A stretch of DNA of 64,000 nucleotides. Source: Isoetes taiwanensis. Taxonomy: Eukaryota > Streptophyta > Lycopodiopsida > Isoetales > Isoetaceae. Positions 44,543-57,875 of this stretch are shown piece after piece. A model generated the notes under the pieces. The model made no database searches. It had not been told where the DNA came from and saw only the letters and a program-made list of their open reading frames with translations. Where the stretch lies: positions 30,208,177-30,272,176 of the forward strand of contig JAJEKV010000001.1 of assembly GCA_021234155.1 (NCBI GenBank), written 5' to 3'. Both the position numbers and the translations under genes were made by a program. The first letter of the stretch is position 1; each line of letters opens with the position of its first letter.

Positions 44543-45811
44543 CATCCTAGGTTTTTGTTTTCACGGCTATGTATATGAAATCCGAAAGCTCCTTAATCCT
44601 CCTTAACTTATGTTGTAAACTCTGATGTAAACTTTTGGCCGATGTGTTTTATTTTGTGAATGATGCTGTAAACTGGCTTGGGCAGCTTGTGACGGTTCCT
44701 TTTTGTGAATATATAATATAATATGATATATGATATGGTTTCACAAATTTTGTCTCTTGATTTCTGACTGTATATATTGTGCAACATATATTTTTAGTTT
44801 AGCTAGTTTAGAAGTATTGTTTTGCTTATGCATCAATGGAAAAATCGTGCAGTTATCACGTCTACTTAAGGGTTAATTAGGCTGATTGTCTTAAGGCTGA
44901 TTGTTTTAAGGCTGATACTTCTCTAAAGGCTGCCAAGAACTCTCAAGAACAGGATACCTTATGCCCCCCTTATGCCTTTTAAGGCTGACAAGAACAAGTT
45001 AACTTATGCATCAGAAAAGAACAATATAACTTACCCTTCTATTTTATTGGTTCTAACCAATTGCTTTCTAACTTAAGCTTCTATGCATAAACTGGAAAAG
45101 AACTAGATAATAGCATTCACAAGACAACAGCATTCACATTTAAATCCAACCAACTTAAAATTCATATTACAACCTTTCAGAATTCATATTCATACAATAC
45201 TTTCAGTCATTACAATCTCATATTCCAGCCGAGCTCTTGGTTTGTTTTAAGCCTTTAAAGCATTCACATTTAAATCCAACAAGCTTTAAAATTCATATTG
45301 CAACATGAAGTCTTGACAATCTCATAAAGTAAACACAGCCGAGTTCTTGGTTTGTTTTAAGGCTGATACTTCTTCTCTTAAGGCTGAAATATACATGGCA
45401 AAATGTAGTCTTACCATGCTGCCATAAGTAGTCTATGTTTCCATAATTAAACAGCTGCATGTGGTTTGATTGCTACTTCGGAAATAGTGGTGCTTAAAAA
45501 ACAAGGCATAATACACTCGAGTGGCAACAAATATCTACCTCAGCCTGCTGCATTCCCTAAAGCTTTTGCTTTCCCTTGTCCCCTACAAAACAACAAAAAA
45601 TAAGAGATAGTTAGTAGCAGATTATAACCATTTAGTGGCATCTAAATTAAGGCTACTCTACCATTATTTTGTTCATGTACAAACTTATTCAGCTGTACTC
45701 TATCATTATCATGCAGATGGTAAATGTTTTTGGTAGGTTCATATTTCAAACATGCAAGGATATGATAGACTCAAGGTCTATGAGTCGATTATCGGTCAGA
45801 TCGTATGTAAA
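44543..45811. other. Non-coding DNA with a diverged direct repeat
   Basis: No gene seen. Two related segments at 45131-45250 and 45261-45360 share CATTCACATTTAAATCCAAC at the start and CAGCCGAG(C/T)TCTTGG with TTTGTTTTAAG at the end. AAGGCTGAT occurs several times nearby (44880-44940, 45360). Confidence 0.6.
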
Positions 45812-47893
45812 TCACATGGACTTGGCATCCTTGCCAACGTGTTTTCTGTAATATGCTAGATTTAGCTGAACTTCAAAGGACGGGCGTTTAACCAAGTCCA
45901 CGGGCTCTCTACTCTCTCTCCACGCACTGCCAGACTTCCTCCTCATGCTCAATACCCTTCCAAGGTACCAAACCTTTTGAATTGACACAGATTTCTGCTT
46001 CTTTTTGGCTGAAGCATGTCTAGTCTGTGGTACCACCATTTCTTCCACAGGTTATTCAAAGTAGACTGCACAGTCTGTTCCAATGCCTAGTAGAGTCAGT
46101 GCATTAACATTATTTTCTTCAATGGAATATACCAAAGTCCTAACTCTCGTCAACCTATCCTTCGAAAGCCACGGGTTTCCATTCAAATGACTCACAATGG
46201 TTGACTTAAAGATTCTCTTACCTTCCATCTCAACATGCCAAGATACATGAGAGGGTTTTCTCCTTTCACATTCATCTAACATTTCATCAAATACATGACG
46301 TAATTCAGAGCTGGCCACATCAGCCTCATTGACTACTTCTTCTCCTTGAGGCTCCGTGCTCTCTTCCACAACATCGGTCTCATCTCCTCTCAAGTCTAGT
46401 GAGAAATTACTTTTAAACCAATTCTCAAAGTTCCATGGTTCACTAAACCATTTATCAGTGCCCGTGCATGTAATGCCGACACTCTCGCACAATTCTTGTG
46501 CAGCTGTAAGCCCTTCCTTTTAAAGCAGCAACAATCTTGTCATCCATATCCATGCCACTATAATCTGCAAGGTCACAATTCAGCACATTACCATCAGTAT
46601 CTACCTTTTTTTCTAACTCCTGCCAAATGTGCTCTTGCTTGACATGAGCTGTCGGAAATAAGAGGGTCGTGGAAGCCTGAAATTCAGAGATATGATTCAA
46701 AGCAGAGGCACTCTCCAACAAGTCTGTCCCATCATACGACCTCTCATTATGCACCATGCCACCCACTTTGGAGAAGAAGTTTTCGCACACATCCGATCCT
46801 GTGCACTCTAAGGGCAACTCTAAATGCCCAAATTTATCCCTGAAATACTTTATGAGCAGCACAACAAAATGACATGACAATTGCACATCCATGAAGCTTT
46901 CCCGACTAATGAAGTTTCTACTCAACGAATGCGTGCTTTGGTTCTTCAACCATAGCCTCCAAAGTCTGTTATGAAAAAAGAAGTTGAATCATAAGCAAAC
47001 TCCCAGGATTTTAGAGAACAATCCAAACTAAAAGAAGCAAAACATATTCTTGCACACCTAAAAAAGAAGGAAACTGTTGCAGCAGCCTTAACCCTTGCTC
47101 TTAGGTCCATAGTAGGTGACAAGAAGATGTCAATATAGGTTGCCACAACTTCCAAATAAACTTTTGTCCCCAAATTCCGCATTGGTGGGCTTGCAGTACC
47201 ATTTCTGAGGTTGTCCAAGCACCCTTGAACCTTTCTTGAGGCAAGGCGTTGCGCAGCCCTCCAGTTTTGCCTATCCTGACGCTTCACATCCCCAACCTCC
47301 AGACCATGCTTTCCTTGGCATAGATCAAACACATGGCATATGTCATTAAGAGTCACTAGCTCGTTCCCTAAGTACAATCTTCTAGATGCACTGTCCAAAG
47401 GATTAACAAGCTTCTTGCCATTGTGCACGAAATCTTGATCATGCAGCCCATAAACATCATCATTAATTGCGGCACTTAAAGGCCAACCAATCCATGGCAC
47501 TTCAAATGTAGAGTCTTTAGAACCCTTTAATGTGTAGTCCTCAAACATGCATGCTCTTCGTCTTGAATCTCCGTCCGAGCTGTGGCTGATTAGAGGGCCA
47601 ACAACCATTCTCAAGTGTGCATTCCACAACTCCTGGATGCGCTTCCACTGACATCTTACTTCAAGGTGATCAAATCTATTACACATAAGAATAATAGCAA
47701 GGACGAGCTTGGGCAGCTTCTTGTGCAAGGGGTTTACAATAAGAACTCTTGCATAGTGAGAAATCACATTCTCCTCGAAGGCCTTCGTAATGACATTGTA
47801 GCCTTCTTCATTGGAGCCAACAACCACCTCAAATGTGTCATTGCAGAGATGTCCTTCCTTCTTTCCACAAAAGCCGTTGCAGAAATTCTATTT
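45812..47893 (-). pseudogene. DNA-transposon-like (transposase-related) gene, decayed
   Basis: The minus strand encodes a long protein in pieces. The first exon (to ~47058) starts near CGKKEGHLC (~47870) and includes GLHDQDFVHNGKKLVNPLD (~47440-47385), DRQNWRAAQRLASRKVQGC (~47265-47215) and TYIDIFLSPTMDLRARVKAA. A likely GT-AG intron (46966-47058; TTTTAG/GTGTGC and CATAACAG/ACTTTGG) restores a frame continuing to TGSDVCENFFSKVGGM (~46790-46745). A frameshift near 46517 and a TAA at 46052-46054 break the rest. A C-terminal segment has VWYLGRVLSMRRK (~45970). The block order (HDQDFVHN, CENFFS) recalls P-element-like/THAP9-type transposases and related uncharacterised proteins as I remember them; this is a resemblance, not an assignment. 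No terminal inverted repeats were found. The first exon may lie further upstream. Confidence 0.6.
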
Positions 47894-48027
47894 GACATTT
47901 CTGTTGCATATTTTTGTCATAATGATTTTTGAAATTTATTTTCTAAATTATTGTCATCTGTAAGAACCACTCCTCTTAGAAAATGATCCTCTATTGTATA
48001 TACGTGCTTTTTTGGTGATTTTTAAAG

Positions 48028-48141
48028 TACAAAGGGCTATTTGGGAAAATACTTAAGAATTAAGGGCATTTTGGGAATTTCAAAAATACAAAGGGCTTTT
48101 TGGGAATTAAGTCAACAATTAAGGTTATTTTGGTAAATTTC
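48028..48141. repeat. 59-bp tandem duplication, degenerate
   Basis: TACAAAGGGCTATTTGGGAA at 48028 and TACAAAGGGCTTTTTGGGAA at 48087 begin two related units; ATTAAGG and TTTTGG recur in each. Non-coding spacer between the transposase-like gene and the copia remnant. Confidence 0.6.
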
Positions 48142-48279
48142 CCTATATTTAATCACTACAACCTGCAACTTATTTGAACTTTCATTGTCTTTAATTTTGT
48201 CCAGACTTTTATTTCCATGTAACCTGATTAACTTTGTCTATCTTTTCTACTAAACCTCCTTAACATTTTTATACTTAGT

Positions 48280-48463
48280 GCTATGTCAGGCCTGCAATTG
48301 CCACATATAAAAGGCATCCGACTAGCTCTCTGTATGGGTAATTTTCCATTTCTATTACTTCATCTTCTGTTTTTAGACTTAGCTCCAATGATAACTTCTG
48401 TCTTGTTGCCAATGAAGAAATCACACTATTACACTCAACCATTCCAAATTTTTGTAACATACA
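48280..48463 (-). pseudogene. Ty1/copia pol remnant, end of reverse transcriptase
   Basis: Minus strand: MLQKFGMVECNSV, then YPYRELVGCLLYVAIAGLT, the end of a copia RT domain (families show YRSLVGSLLYL-TRPDI here). The frame runs on from 50374 once the inserted solo LTR is ignored. RNase H and the 3' LTR of the copia element are not seen to the left. Confidence 0.75.
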
Positions 48464-50373
48464 TGTTGCCCCCAAATGGCAACATGCTAACCATTGGTCT
48501 ATGCTTGAAGACTAGGTCAATGTTTGGAAGACCCCATGAGTAAGTCAAAGTTTGAAAGACCTTGGTAGGCAACATTGATGTGGTCAAAGACAACTCATCT
48601 TCAAGGTCAACACGAAGCAATTGAGGTCAAGCTTCATGGGAGGTACTATATTTGTGGTCAAACATTTGGTCAAAGAATGATCACGTTCATCAAAAAAAAG
48701 AAGATTGGAAGTTACTTATTTGAAGTTTGGAAGTTAGAGCTTGGAAGACCCCATGGTATATGGTTCCACATCCTAGTTATTTCCTCTCACTCCCACATCC
48801 ATTTTTCCATTTCTATCTACCCTTACACTTTTTGTCTAGCTATTTTCCTACATTTCCATATTTGACTTTTGGGAATGCTCATATTATTTACCCTTGCTCC
48901 ATGTCATGCCTCATAGCCATTATTCCCTACATCCATATTGCCCTATTTGATTGATCATGGTCATATATCTAGTGGTTTTAAACCTTCTACAAACAATAAA
49001 AGTTTCAAAATCCAAGTTATGATATGAGTTTGGAATACCATGGTTTAAGCCTTTGAAACCTTATAAAATATAAAGGCTCTTCATTTAACCATGGTTGGAA
49101 CTTCTCAAAATCCAAGAATACGGGAGTATATCGGGTTTATTAATCAAGAATACAGGAGTACATCTGGTTCAATATGTGCCTCTTCATTTAATCATGGTCG
49201 GAACTTCTTAAAATCCAAGATACTGGAGCATATCTGTTTCAATATGTGGAAATATGCAAACTGTATTGCGGAAGTTCTATGAAAATACGACTTATGAACC
49301 CTAAATCATGGAAATTGTTAGAATTGTGTCGGATCCCCTGTCATATCCCTTAAATCATGGCTAGAATTAGATTCCCCCGCATCGGGAACCTAGTCATACT
49401 AAATCTAAGGCCAAGACCCCGATACCAAAAACTAAATATATACATGGGGACAGATTACAAAATTTTTTGAAGGCCCAGACGTGCTCAAATTCAATATTGA
49501 TACATACTGAGCATGATCTGAAGAATTCTTGAAGCTCCTGCGCACTCCTCAGTTGGATTTGAAAAGATTTGACCGAAAAACACTCTTTTTATATTATTTT
49601 ATGTACCTTGAATGATCTTTTGATGTGTTTGGAAAGCTGATTACCTTCTACACAATCATATTATGACTTGTATTACCTTGTCATCAATAAAAATTGCCCA
49701 CCAAGTCTCAAAAACCATCTCTGTTATGATTTCTAGTGTTTTTCCACTTCAAACAATTCGTCAATAGAATATTTTTTGTTCCAAATCCTTTTTTGACATG
49801 TTGCCATCTATCCTTGCATCCATTAGCATTTGCATGTCTAAAAATTTTCAAAAAAAGAAAAAAGAAAGAAAAAACAAATCTAAACTCGAGTTACAAATTT
49901 CCACATTCTGTTTGAGACAGTTCCTAACTATATATTTTTGCAAATCAGTGTACAGAAATACTCCTTGTGATCCAAATTGCAAGTTGATCTCTTGCCCCAT
50001 ATCATAACTATTTTTTACGCCTATTTGCTTTGGAAAATTGACCCAAGTTTGAGCTCGAATATCCCCTAGGCTACAACTCTGACTTGGTCAAGAATTTCAC
50101 CATACTCTTCTAGTAACTTTTCACTGCCAATTAGGGAAAACACACCTTTAAGATCAATCCATTCCTGCCAATCATCTCTTGACTTGAGTACTGATCCTTT
50201 TTTCCACAAATGGGAAAGGAACAAATACTTGTTGTTTGGAGCTATTCTGTCGAAAGTTTCTTGTATAGACTGATCAGCTTAATTGATCTGGAGGTTCTAA
50301 CCTCAACTTGAGCATAGTTTCAAGTTGGTTCCTTATGTTTGACTCCTAGAGCCAGCTGGGTTGAGGGTCAATA
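48464..50373 (+). mobile_element. A-type solo LTR inserted in the copia remnant
   Basis: 1910 bp. It starts TGTTGCC-7 nt-GGCAACA and ends GGGTCAATA, where the family has GGGTCAACA. Flanks ATACA (48459-48463) and ATACC (50374-50378) are a target duplication with one change. The U5 hairpin reads GATCAG-CTTAA-TTGATC, with one G-T pair, followed by TGGAGGTTCTA. It is more diverged than the LTRs of TE-A. Confidence 0.85.
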
Positions 50374-51900
50374 ATACCTTTGATTTTGTCACCTTGAGTT
50401 AGGGTTATCCTTTTGAGCTCCCTATTTTTGTGCAGTTCAATCCCAAGAAAATTGCGCAAAGGTTCCAAGTCTGACATCTTGAACATGTTATTCAACACTA
50501 TCTTGAAATATATTTTCCATTACGTGCCACCATTATATTGTCATCTACATATAAGGCAATAATACAAAAATGATTCCTCTCTCTAAAAATATGCAAATTG
50601 CCATCATTTACCAGTTTCATAAACCCCTACTCCTTGGCCATCCTGCACAAGTACCTTTGTCTTGGTGACTGCTTAAGTCCATACACAACCTTTTTAAGCT
50701 TCCACACCATATCTTCTCCAACTTCGAATCCTTGTGCCTGTTGCATATAAATCTCTTCCTCCAGATTAGCATTCAAAATTTATATGTGTTTTGCTCCATA
50801 TCTCCTTAGCTATTTCTCCATTCAAGCTTGAAGAAGGTAATATGTTTTGAATATATACTGCAGTTTTTACAGCCTTCTTCCATATAAAGTTAGGTAATCC
50901 AGATTGTTTAAGCATAGACCTTATTAAATCCAAAATGTGCCTATTCTTTCTCTCTGCAACTCCATTCTGTTGTGGAGTATGGCTGCATGTCACTTGTACC
51001 ATTTGAAAACATCATTGACATATTCGCCACCTCTATTAGACATTAGACATTAACTATTTTTCCTGTGCATCTTTCTGCTTCAGCTGCAAAGATTCTACAT
51101 GCCTTGTATGCTTGACTCTTAGCGCTAATGAAAAAACATTTTGTATGCCTTGGGTGGCCATCCATGAAGGTAATGAAGTACCTTCTGCCTTGCAAGCTTT
51201 GAAGAGTGATTGATCCACAAATATGTGAGTGTATAAACTCAAGCAACTCCCCTGCCCTCTCATGCCTTCTTTGAAAAGGCGGTCTCGAACTTCTTCCCAC
51301 CATACAGCCATAACAAACACCTTTCTTTCCTTATGCAGCAGTTATTAGACTTCTTTTAGCCATCTCCCTTACATTATCCATGTCAGCATGTCCAATCTCT
51401 CATGCCATAGTTTGAGAGTTAGTATTTTAACTGAGTTATACTTCCTGACAATATTTTATTGTAAACCCAAATAGGTTACTAACACGTTCAGCAAGGAACT
51501 TGATTTTATTATTTTGGAACACTTTACAATAGTACTTGTCAATAACAAGTTTAAATCCCATGTCCACCAACTCTTATGGAAATTAAAGTTTCTTACAATG
51601 TTTGGAATACAAAGAACATCATGTAAATTGATCACTTTTCCTTCTAGATCATACAAGTTGCAACATTCCAGATTTTCAATCTTCTGTAGTTCTCCATCCC
51701 CCATCTTCACAAAAGTTAAGCTCTTTTTCCTTCTTTCCTTGAGAGCATCAGTAGCCCTAACTACTGATCTTTCAGCTCCACTGTGTATTACAAGCATATC
51801 GCAATTTTTGTTAGATTTTATATTTGAAATAAAACATGTAACATGTGTACATGTAATATTTTGCCTAGTGTTGGTGAGGTACAGTAAAGCGTCAACCAAT
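50374..51900 (-). pseudogene. Ty1/copia gag-pol remnant: protease region, integrase, RT
   Basis: From right to left on the minus strand: a gag/protease-like part (LVIHSGAERSV, ~51790; the protease would normally read D-S-G/A here), an integrase core (RYFITFMDGHPRHTKCFF, ~51180-51120), its end (PQQNGVAERKNRH, ~50960), then RT with the catalytic YVDD at 50540-50551 and LRNFLGIELHK (~50440). Many frameshifts and stops. Copia order (integrase before RT) is clear, which sets it apart from the gypsy elements. Confidence 0.85.
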
Positions 51901-52369
51901 TGCCTATACAGTGTTGCATCAATGTTTTCTTTATTTGTTTCAAAGTGTGAATATTTTCTTTATTTGTTTCCAGTGTGAATATATGACCCACCAGTACATG
52001 AAATAGATAGAACTTATGTGAAACTTGTGAAGCAGCTCTAAAAAGTATTTCTGTTGTGTGAGACGAATACCTTGAAGATGATTGACCTAACCGAACGGCT
52101 CGAAAAGCCATCTAGTAAAGCTCATTCTGAGCATTACATAGACGGAAAGATACCAGTGGCAAGTAACATTATTTCAAAATTTGGGGAATTTTTTCTTCTT
52201 GCTGGATTATGATTTTCTGATGGCAAAAATTTCACTTTGTTGCGGGCTTTGAATGTCTACATGCCGGAAAAAAGGACACCTACTTCCAAAACATTTTAAG
52301 TAGATAGAACACATTATAAGTGAAGGAACTTCATGACATCACATAACAAGATTCTGGTAAACATATGCT

Positions 52370-55300
52370 TCAATATTCTGTTGCTACATCAGTAAATGAA
52401 CCCAGTAATAATTCAAATTTTGACAAACCAGCTTCGGAAATATATCTTTTTGACATCTCAATAAGAACACTTTCTAGCTGCGGTTCAATGTCTAAGGAGG
52501 CAGCTGGTGTAGTGACAACCTTACCAACTATAAGTTTGAATCTTGCAGTGCCAACTGTTGACAGATATAGCTTCCAACTTGCAAGCAAAAAATTCTCAAG
52601 GCACTGATTGGACGAGCAACTTAACACGTTTGATAACTGTGGCCGTAGAAATGGATGCTCTAGCAATTCAGGGATACGTGGGCGCTTGTTCTTATCCCAA
52701 ACCAGACATTTTTTTATAATATCCAGCAACAATGGGTTAGCTACTTCCGGGAATGATATTTCATGGAGGGGATTTGTTATTTCTCTGATCCTTTGGATAA
52801 AATTTAGGTGTGAAAATGGAGTGCGTCCATACACCATCTGGTATAAAATGCAACCAAGAGACCAAATATCTGAAGGACGTCCACACTTCACGGACAAATG
52901 TTCATCATGACCATTCATCATAAATGCCTCTGGAGACATGTAATTGACTGTGCCAACCTACAGCCATACAATTATCGATCAGATATACAGCAACAACAAA
53001 ATCTTTATTCCTAGTTTTTTTCGATCATATTTATAGCAACAGCATAATCTTTTATTCCTAGTTTTTTTAGCTCCACATAAAGATCTATCAAGTAAATGCT
53101 CAGCCTGCAAATCCAAGGCCTGATCAACTACAATCTCCAGAAATGCCTCTATGCTCACTCCCAGTTATTAGAAGTTCCTCAACTGGCATCTTATCTGGCT
53201 TTTCCCCCACTTTGATATAGCTAATCCCTTTCATACACTTTCAAATTTTTTACATCAGAACTTGCATTGCTAATAAAATAATTGCAAGGCATGTTACAAC
53301 TCCTCTGTTTAAATGTTCTTACCATCTCTTGCTGATTAGTTTTAAACATCATCAGGTAGAGAGATCAGAATGTAAGCATTATGAATTGAATTAAAAGTAA
53401 GCCAGCTACAGGAGGTAAAAAAAAAAGGAATAGAAGATTGACACAAATTATGCCAAGAGGAAACGAGAGGACTTTGGATCAAATCTAATGGTAGACTAAA
53501 AATTCATAAACTGGCTGAATGAAATTCAAAAAGAAATAAAAAATAATACGCTAACAGTTATTTCAGGGATTTGCATTTGCTTGTGTTTTCACCCTGTCCA
53601 TTGATAAATTCGTGGTGTTAATATTAAGACCAGAAACTAATACATGCATGGTGCACCATGTTCTTGCAATTTTATGAGATCCTGTTGTTTCTGCTCTGAT
53701 GTGAAATCTTATATCTTGTTTAAGATAGTGGAAGAGATCAAATACATGGCTTCAAGGGCTGATTTCATTGTTGTTTCTCCTATAGGCCTGAGGGCTTCCC
53801 AAGATGTGAATTTTAATATGATATCATGTCATAAATATACAAGATTACGAATGCTCATCAAAATAGGCACATACCTGCGCTTCTCGAACAATGTTAGTCG
53901 TATCATTTTGAATAGCTTTTGCTATTCCAAAGTCTATAAGCTTTAAAACACCTTGTACCAACAAGAAATTTGCAGGTTTTAGATCTGCATGTACAATACG
54001 CTCCTCATGGATTGTGTTGACTGCTTTAAGTATATGCTGGAAATATTACATTATAATCCAATAACAATTATTATCTTGATGATTAAGCACTACAAACATA
54101 ATTATGGATCAAAACTTAAAGCAGAAACATAAAGGAAAAATAAAGTTCATTAAGATGTAGCAGCTTATGAGAAAAGAAGTTCATATCAGTTTGTCTGAAC
54201 AGCTAGTTTGTCCAAGGCTTCATTCCACTCCTGAAGAAATACCAAAAGAAACTCTGCTCCATCATTCGCAAATGCCGAGGAACATTCGATAGGACCAAAA
54301 GTTAGAATTGAACACTAAGGTTACTGTATTTTATAATTGCTGCAGTTACACCTGTGAAGAGAATAGATTTGCCCTCTCTATTAAACTGAGACACTGACAG
54401 CAGGCTTGCAGCACAGGCATATAACCACAAGATAAACTCAAAAGTGCCACTATCAAATCCAACAACACATTACCTTAAGCCTTTACATTAGAATAACCGG
54501 CCATCGCGTATGGTAATTACAGTCAAGGTATTAGGCTGTAACTCTAATAGGAACTCGACAAAACTGCAAAATTTCTAGAGACCCGAGTCCAGCATACAAA
54601 CTTATGTATGATAGTTGCATTAGAAGTCACAGCCATGTTAAAATACTTGCAATAGCAGAAACCTCAAAAGACTTCTTGTGCTCTTTCTATTGAGAATTGA
54701 AGCTAAAGCGGCCTTTTTGGCAGAAGTCTGGCGCATAATCTTTGATTTATCACCTAGTCTTTGAATTTCCTGCAAAGAAATACTCCTTGAAGCTCTAAAG
54801 CTGTTCTATGGAGCATCAACAATTTCTTTAATTGATAAACAAAGAGTAAAAGATGTCAAGATGGGAGGAAAACCGTACGTAATAACTCATGATAAAAGGC
54901 TAAAATGGTGATAATTCTTGAACTCATATAGAGAATACACGGCAAAGTTATAAAGCAGAGGCATACCCAATTTTATAATGCCTCGCCCAATATCAATCAA
55001 GGTGTATATACTATAGTAGGCAACTACCATCACATGATAGGGCCAAATATATGAGAGTGCTTTGTACGTAGTTGTCTGTGCACTAATACAATATGAAAAT
55101 GTAACACGAAGACAATATAGAAACACAAACTGGCCCTGAAGTCTGGTCAGAAGAAATAAACAGGGCAACTGATGTGAAGCCATCTTCATACATCCTTTGC
55201 CACGTGGACATTGTGTCTATCAAATCATCAAAATATACTTCAAATCTTACATAGTTTAAGACGAGAAGACTTTATCAACCAAAAGTAATACATACAAGCC

Positions 55301-57677
55301 GCAAGGCATACCTCCCAATAGAGACGCAACCAATTCTCATCCAACTGCTCATTTGCCATACTCAATTCCTTTTTTTTCCTCTCCAGCATATGAGCCAAGT
55401 CAATTTCCCCATATTCGAGTACCATATAGATATAAACATCCGCCAAAATTTCCCCATTGCTTACTCCATCTTTATCAAACACTGTCTTGTCAGTAACCTG
55501 TTGCATTTTGAAAAAAGTATCCCCACATTAAACTCATGAAAGATAACTCAAACAGCCGTGCCAAGGCACAATTACAAGAGATCAACAGATCTGCATACTT
55601 CCGTAGTTCAAAATATCTAAATGCATAAAATTAAAAAAAGCAGACATGTCTGAGGTTTCTGAATTCAATAACTAAAACAATCGTCACCCAAATCTTTACT
55701 AAATAAAAAAGAAATTATGCAGCTGAATTTACTCGTTAAAGTTGTCCCAAGCTGTGATTTGGTATATTCAAATTGTTATAAAGTGCAACCATAGTCTTGC
55801 CTGATATATGCATATACCTAAATGATTAATTATTATGTTCCCAATTCGCATCGCCCTAACAATTCCCTGCAGCTTCCAGGCTTTGAGGCAATTTATCTGT
55901 GGACACGAAAACAAGTAGAAGAGAAACTAAAGATATTCTGAGGTTTTCCAATTACCTCATAGTCAACAAGCTGGATAATATGGCTCTTATTTTGCAAGAG
56001 CTGAAGATACTCTATTTCTTGATGAAATCCACATGCAGTTTGATGATCACGGCCTTTTAAGTTTATGCGCTTGAGGGCATAAATAGTACAGTCTTGAGCA
56101 ATGACTTTAAATACCTCACTGCTGCCACCGCTACCAATCTTGCCAAGTTTCTGATATCTTTTACAATTGACCCAGACAAAGTTGTTACTTTCTCTTGGTT
56201 TCCGCAGTTGAGGGTCTCCAACTTTGCTGGACACTTTCCCCTCATTCTTTGTGAGAGAAGAACCCACTAGTAGAGGTGATTCAGGCTTTCCATTTATGTC
56301 AGGCTTCTTCTCTACATCGGAATCTTGAGTACAACTCTGCTGCAAACTAACTTCCCTTGTGGCAAAAGAAACATGTTTACTTGCAGGCTTTACCGATGTA
56401 CCTGATGTGGCAACGTGATGCCTTGTCCCACGAGATGAAGAATGAAGAAAACGTTTTGAATCAAGATTCATAGAGTCATCGTGTATGGCATGGTCTGTTG
56501 ACACCATGCAAGATTTTATTGAATCATTGTTCAAATTTTCTGGATTTAACTTTGATTCGTTGCTCGAGCCTTCCAGTTCTGTGTGAACATGGGACAGTAT
56601 TCCACTCTCGTTAACTGATACTTCTAGTGAAACATGTTTGCAGTCTAAATTCGTGGAGTGTCCTTCATTTCCTAAATTTCTTACACCCAAACGAACAATC
56701 CCATTTTGTTGTTTCCTTAAGTCATGAAGAGCTTGAAATCCTTCCTTTATCTCTGCGAAAGCATTTGGGTTAGAACTGTCCAACCCATCTGGCTCGTCAC
56801 CTTTCACTTTGCTCAAGTTGCCAACATGTATTGGTCCACTTTCACTTCCAGTTCTTGTGCCTTTCATTGCTCCTGATATCAAGCTAATTTCGGAATCTAG
56901 AATGGAGCTTCTACCAAGAAGTAACTCATCTCTCTCAGACTTTTGTCCCCTCTCATCGTGAAATAATTCTTCATGTTCTGGACCTGCCCCTGCCAAAATT
57001 GAACTACTCAGACAGTGCTCAGACAGTGCTAACAGCCAGCTATGACGCTTTAAAAACTGTACACAAACATCAGAACTAGGTTACCCAAACATACATGTGC
57101 ATCCGCTTCAATTAATCCAACTCGTTCCCAAAACAAGAGAGTTTAAATATAAATACCACAGAAAAACGTTATTAGATCACCATTTTAAAAAAAATGAAAT
57201 CGTATTATTTGAGAAACTAGCTTGCCCCGACCTAGTACCTCAATAGAAACTACCACCTTGAGATGATACCTCCAGCGATTCATCAGATCCTGTACTGTCA
57301 TCGTTCTTTTCCCTGAGAACACGTCTGGCACGCCCTGTAAGGATTGCCCTCAAAACGTGAAGCAGCATGTTTTTCGGAAGAAAGGCGATGGACGTACCTA
57401 GCAGCTTTGTTTGCTTTAGTTTAAGATTTCGAAAAGTTGGGAATAGAGCTGAATTTCTAGAGACCGAAATTTGATCAACCGATGGAGTCGCGTCATTACC
57501 AGCAGGCGTCCCACTTGCACAGCCAGAGAAGGAAATGGTCCCAATGCCCATACCTTCGCTTGTATCCCCTTTGCCCCCGTCCCCATCGTCGCAAAGGAGG
57601 ATATGTTGCCGTCCAATGTCATCTGCATTTCTGGCCCTGTTCAACATGGCATCATTCTTCCTGCCTTCCGGTTCCAT
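52370..57677 (-). CDS. MPS1: MPS1/TTK-type dual-specificity protein kinase
   Basis: Five exons on the minus strand: 57677-57257, 56989-55956, 55497-55312, 54036-53875 and 52957-52370. All introns are GT-AG and the join gives 796 codons plus TGA. MPS1 acts in the spindle assembly checkpoint at kinetochores. The N-terminal ~415 residues are polar and low in known domains, as in the family. The kinase begins near residue 419 with the glycine loop [14 protein letters not shown]. The ATP lysine is in YALKRI (K447), the helix-C glutamate is ~E465, the hinge is [13 protein letters not shown], the catalytic loop [10 protein letters not shown] (D565), then [10 protein letters not shown] (D582). The P+1 region NYMSPEAF follows. 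HAD in place of HRD fits MPS1 kinases, which have HSD. The ATG at 57677 opens the first exon. No frame breaks. This is the only intact host gene found. Confidence 0.93.
54663..54769 (-). other. Possible cryptic exon in an MPS1 intron
   Basis: On the minus strand a good acceptor (TTTCTTTGCAG) is followed by 35 open codons ([20 protein letters not shown]...) and a GT donor (TTTTGAG/GTTTCT). It is 107 bases long, not a multiple of three, and would break the kinase frame. The flanking exons join perfectly without it. Confidence 0.25.
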
Positions 57678-57875
57678 TCAATATTTCGATTAGGGATGCC
57701 GGAGCCGAAGAGGGGCATCGTTTTCCCGCTCTATGAAAGGTGTACCAGCCAAATTGATCGGTTATTACCGTACATGCCTCCAACGTAGATTATGCATCCT
57801 TGGCCGCGGCGAACGTTTATTTTGTCCCATATGATATGCTGCAGAAGACGTTTTGTATAAAGTCGAAAGGATTTT

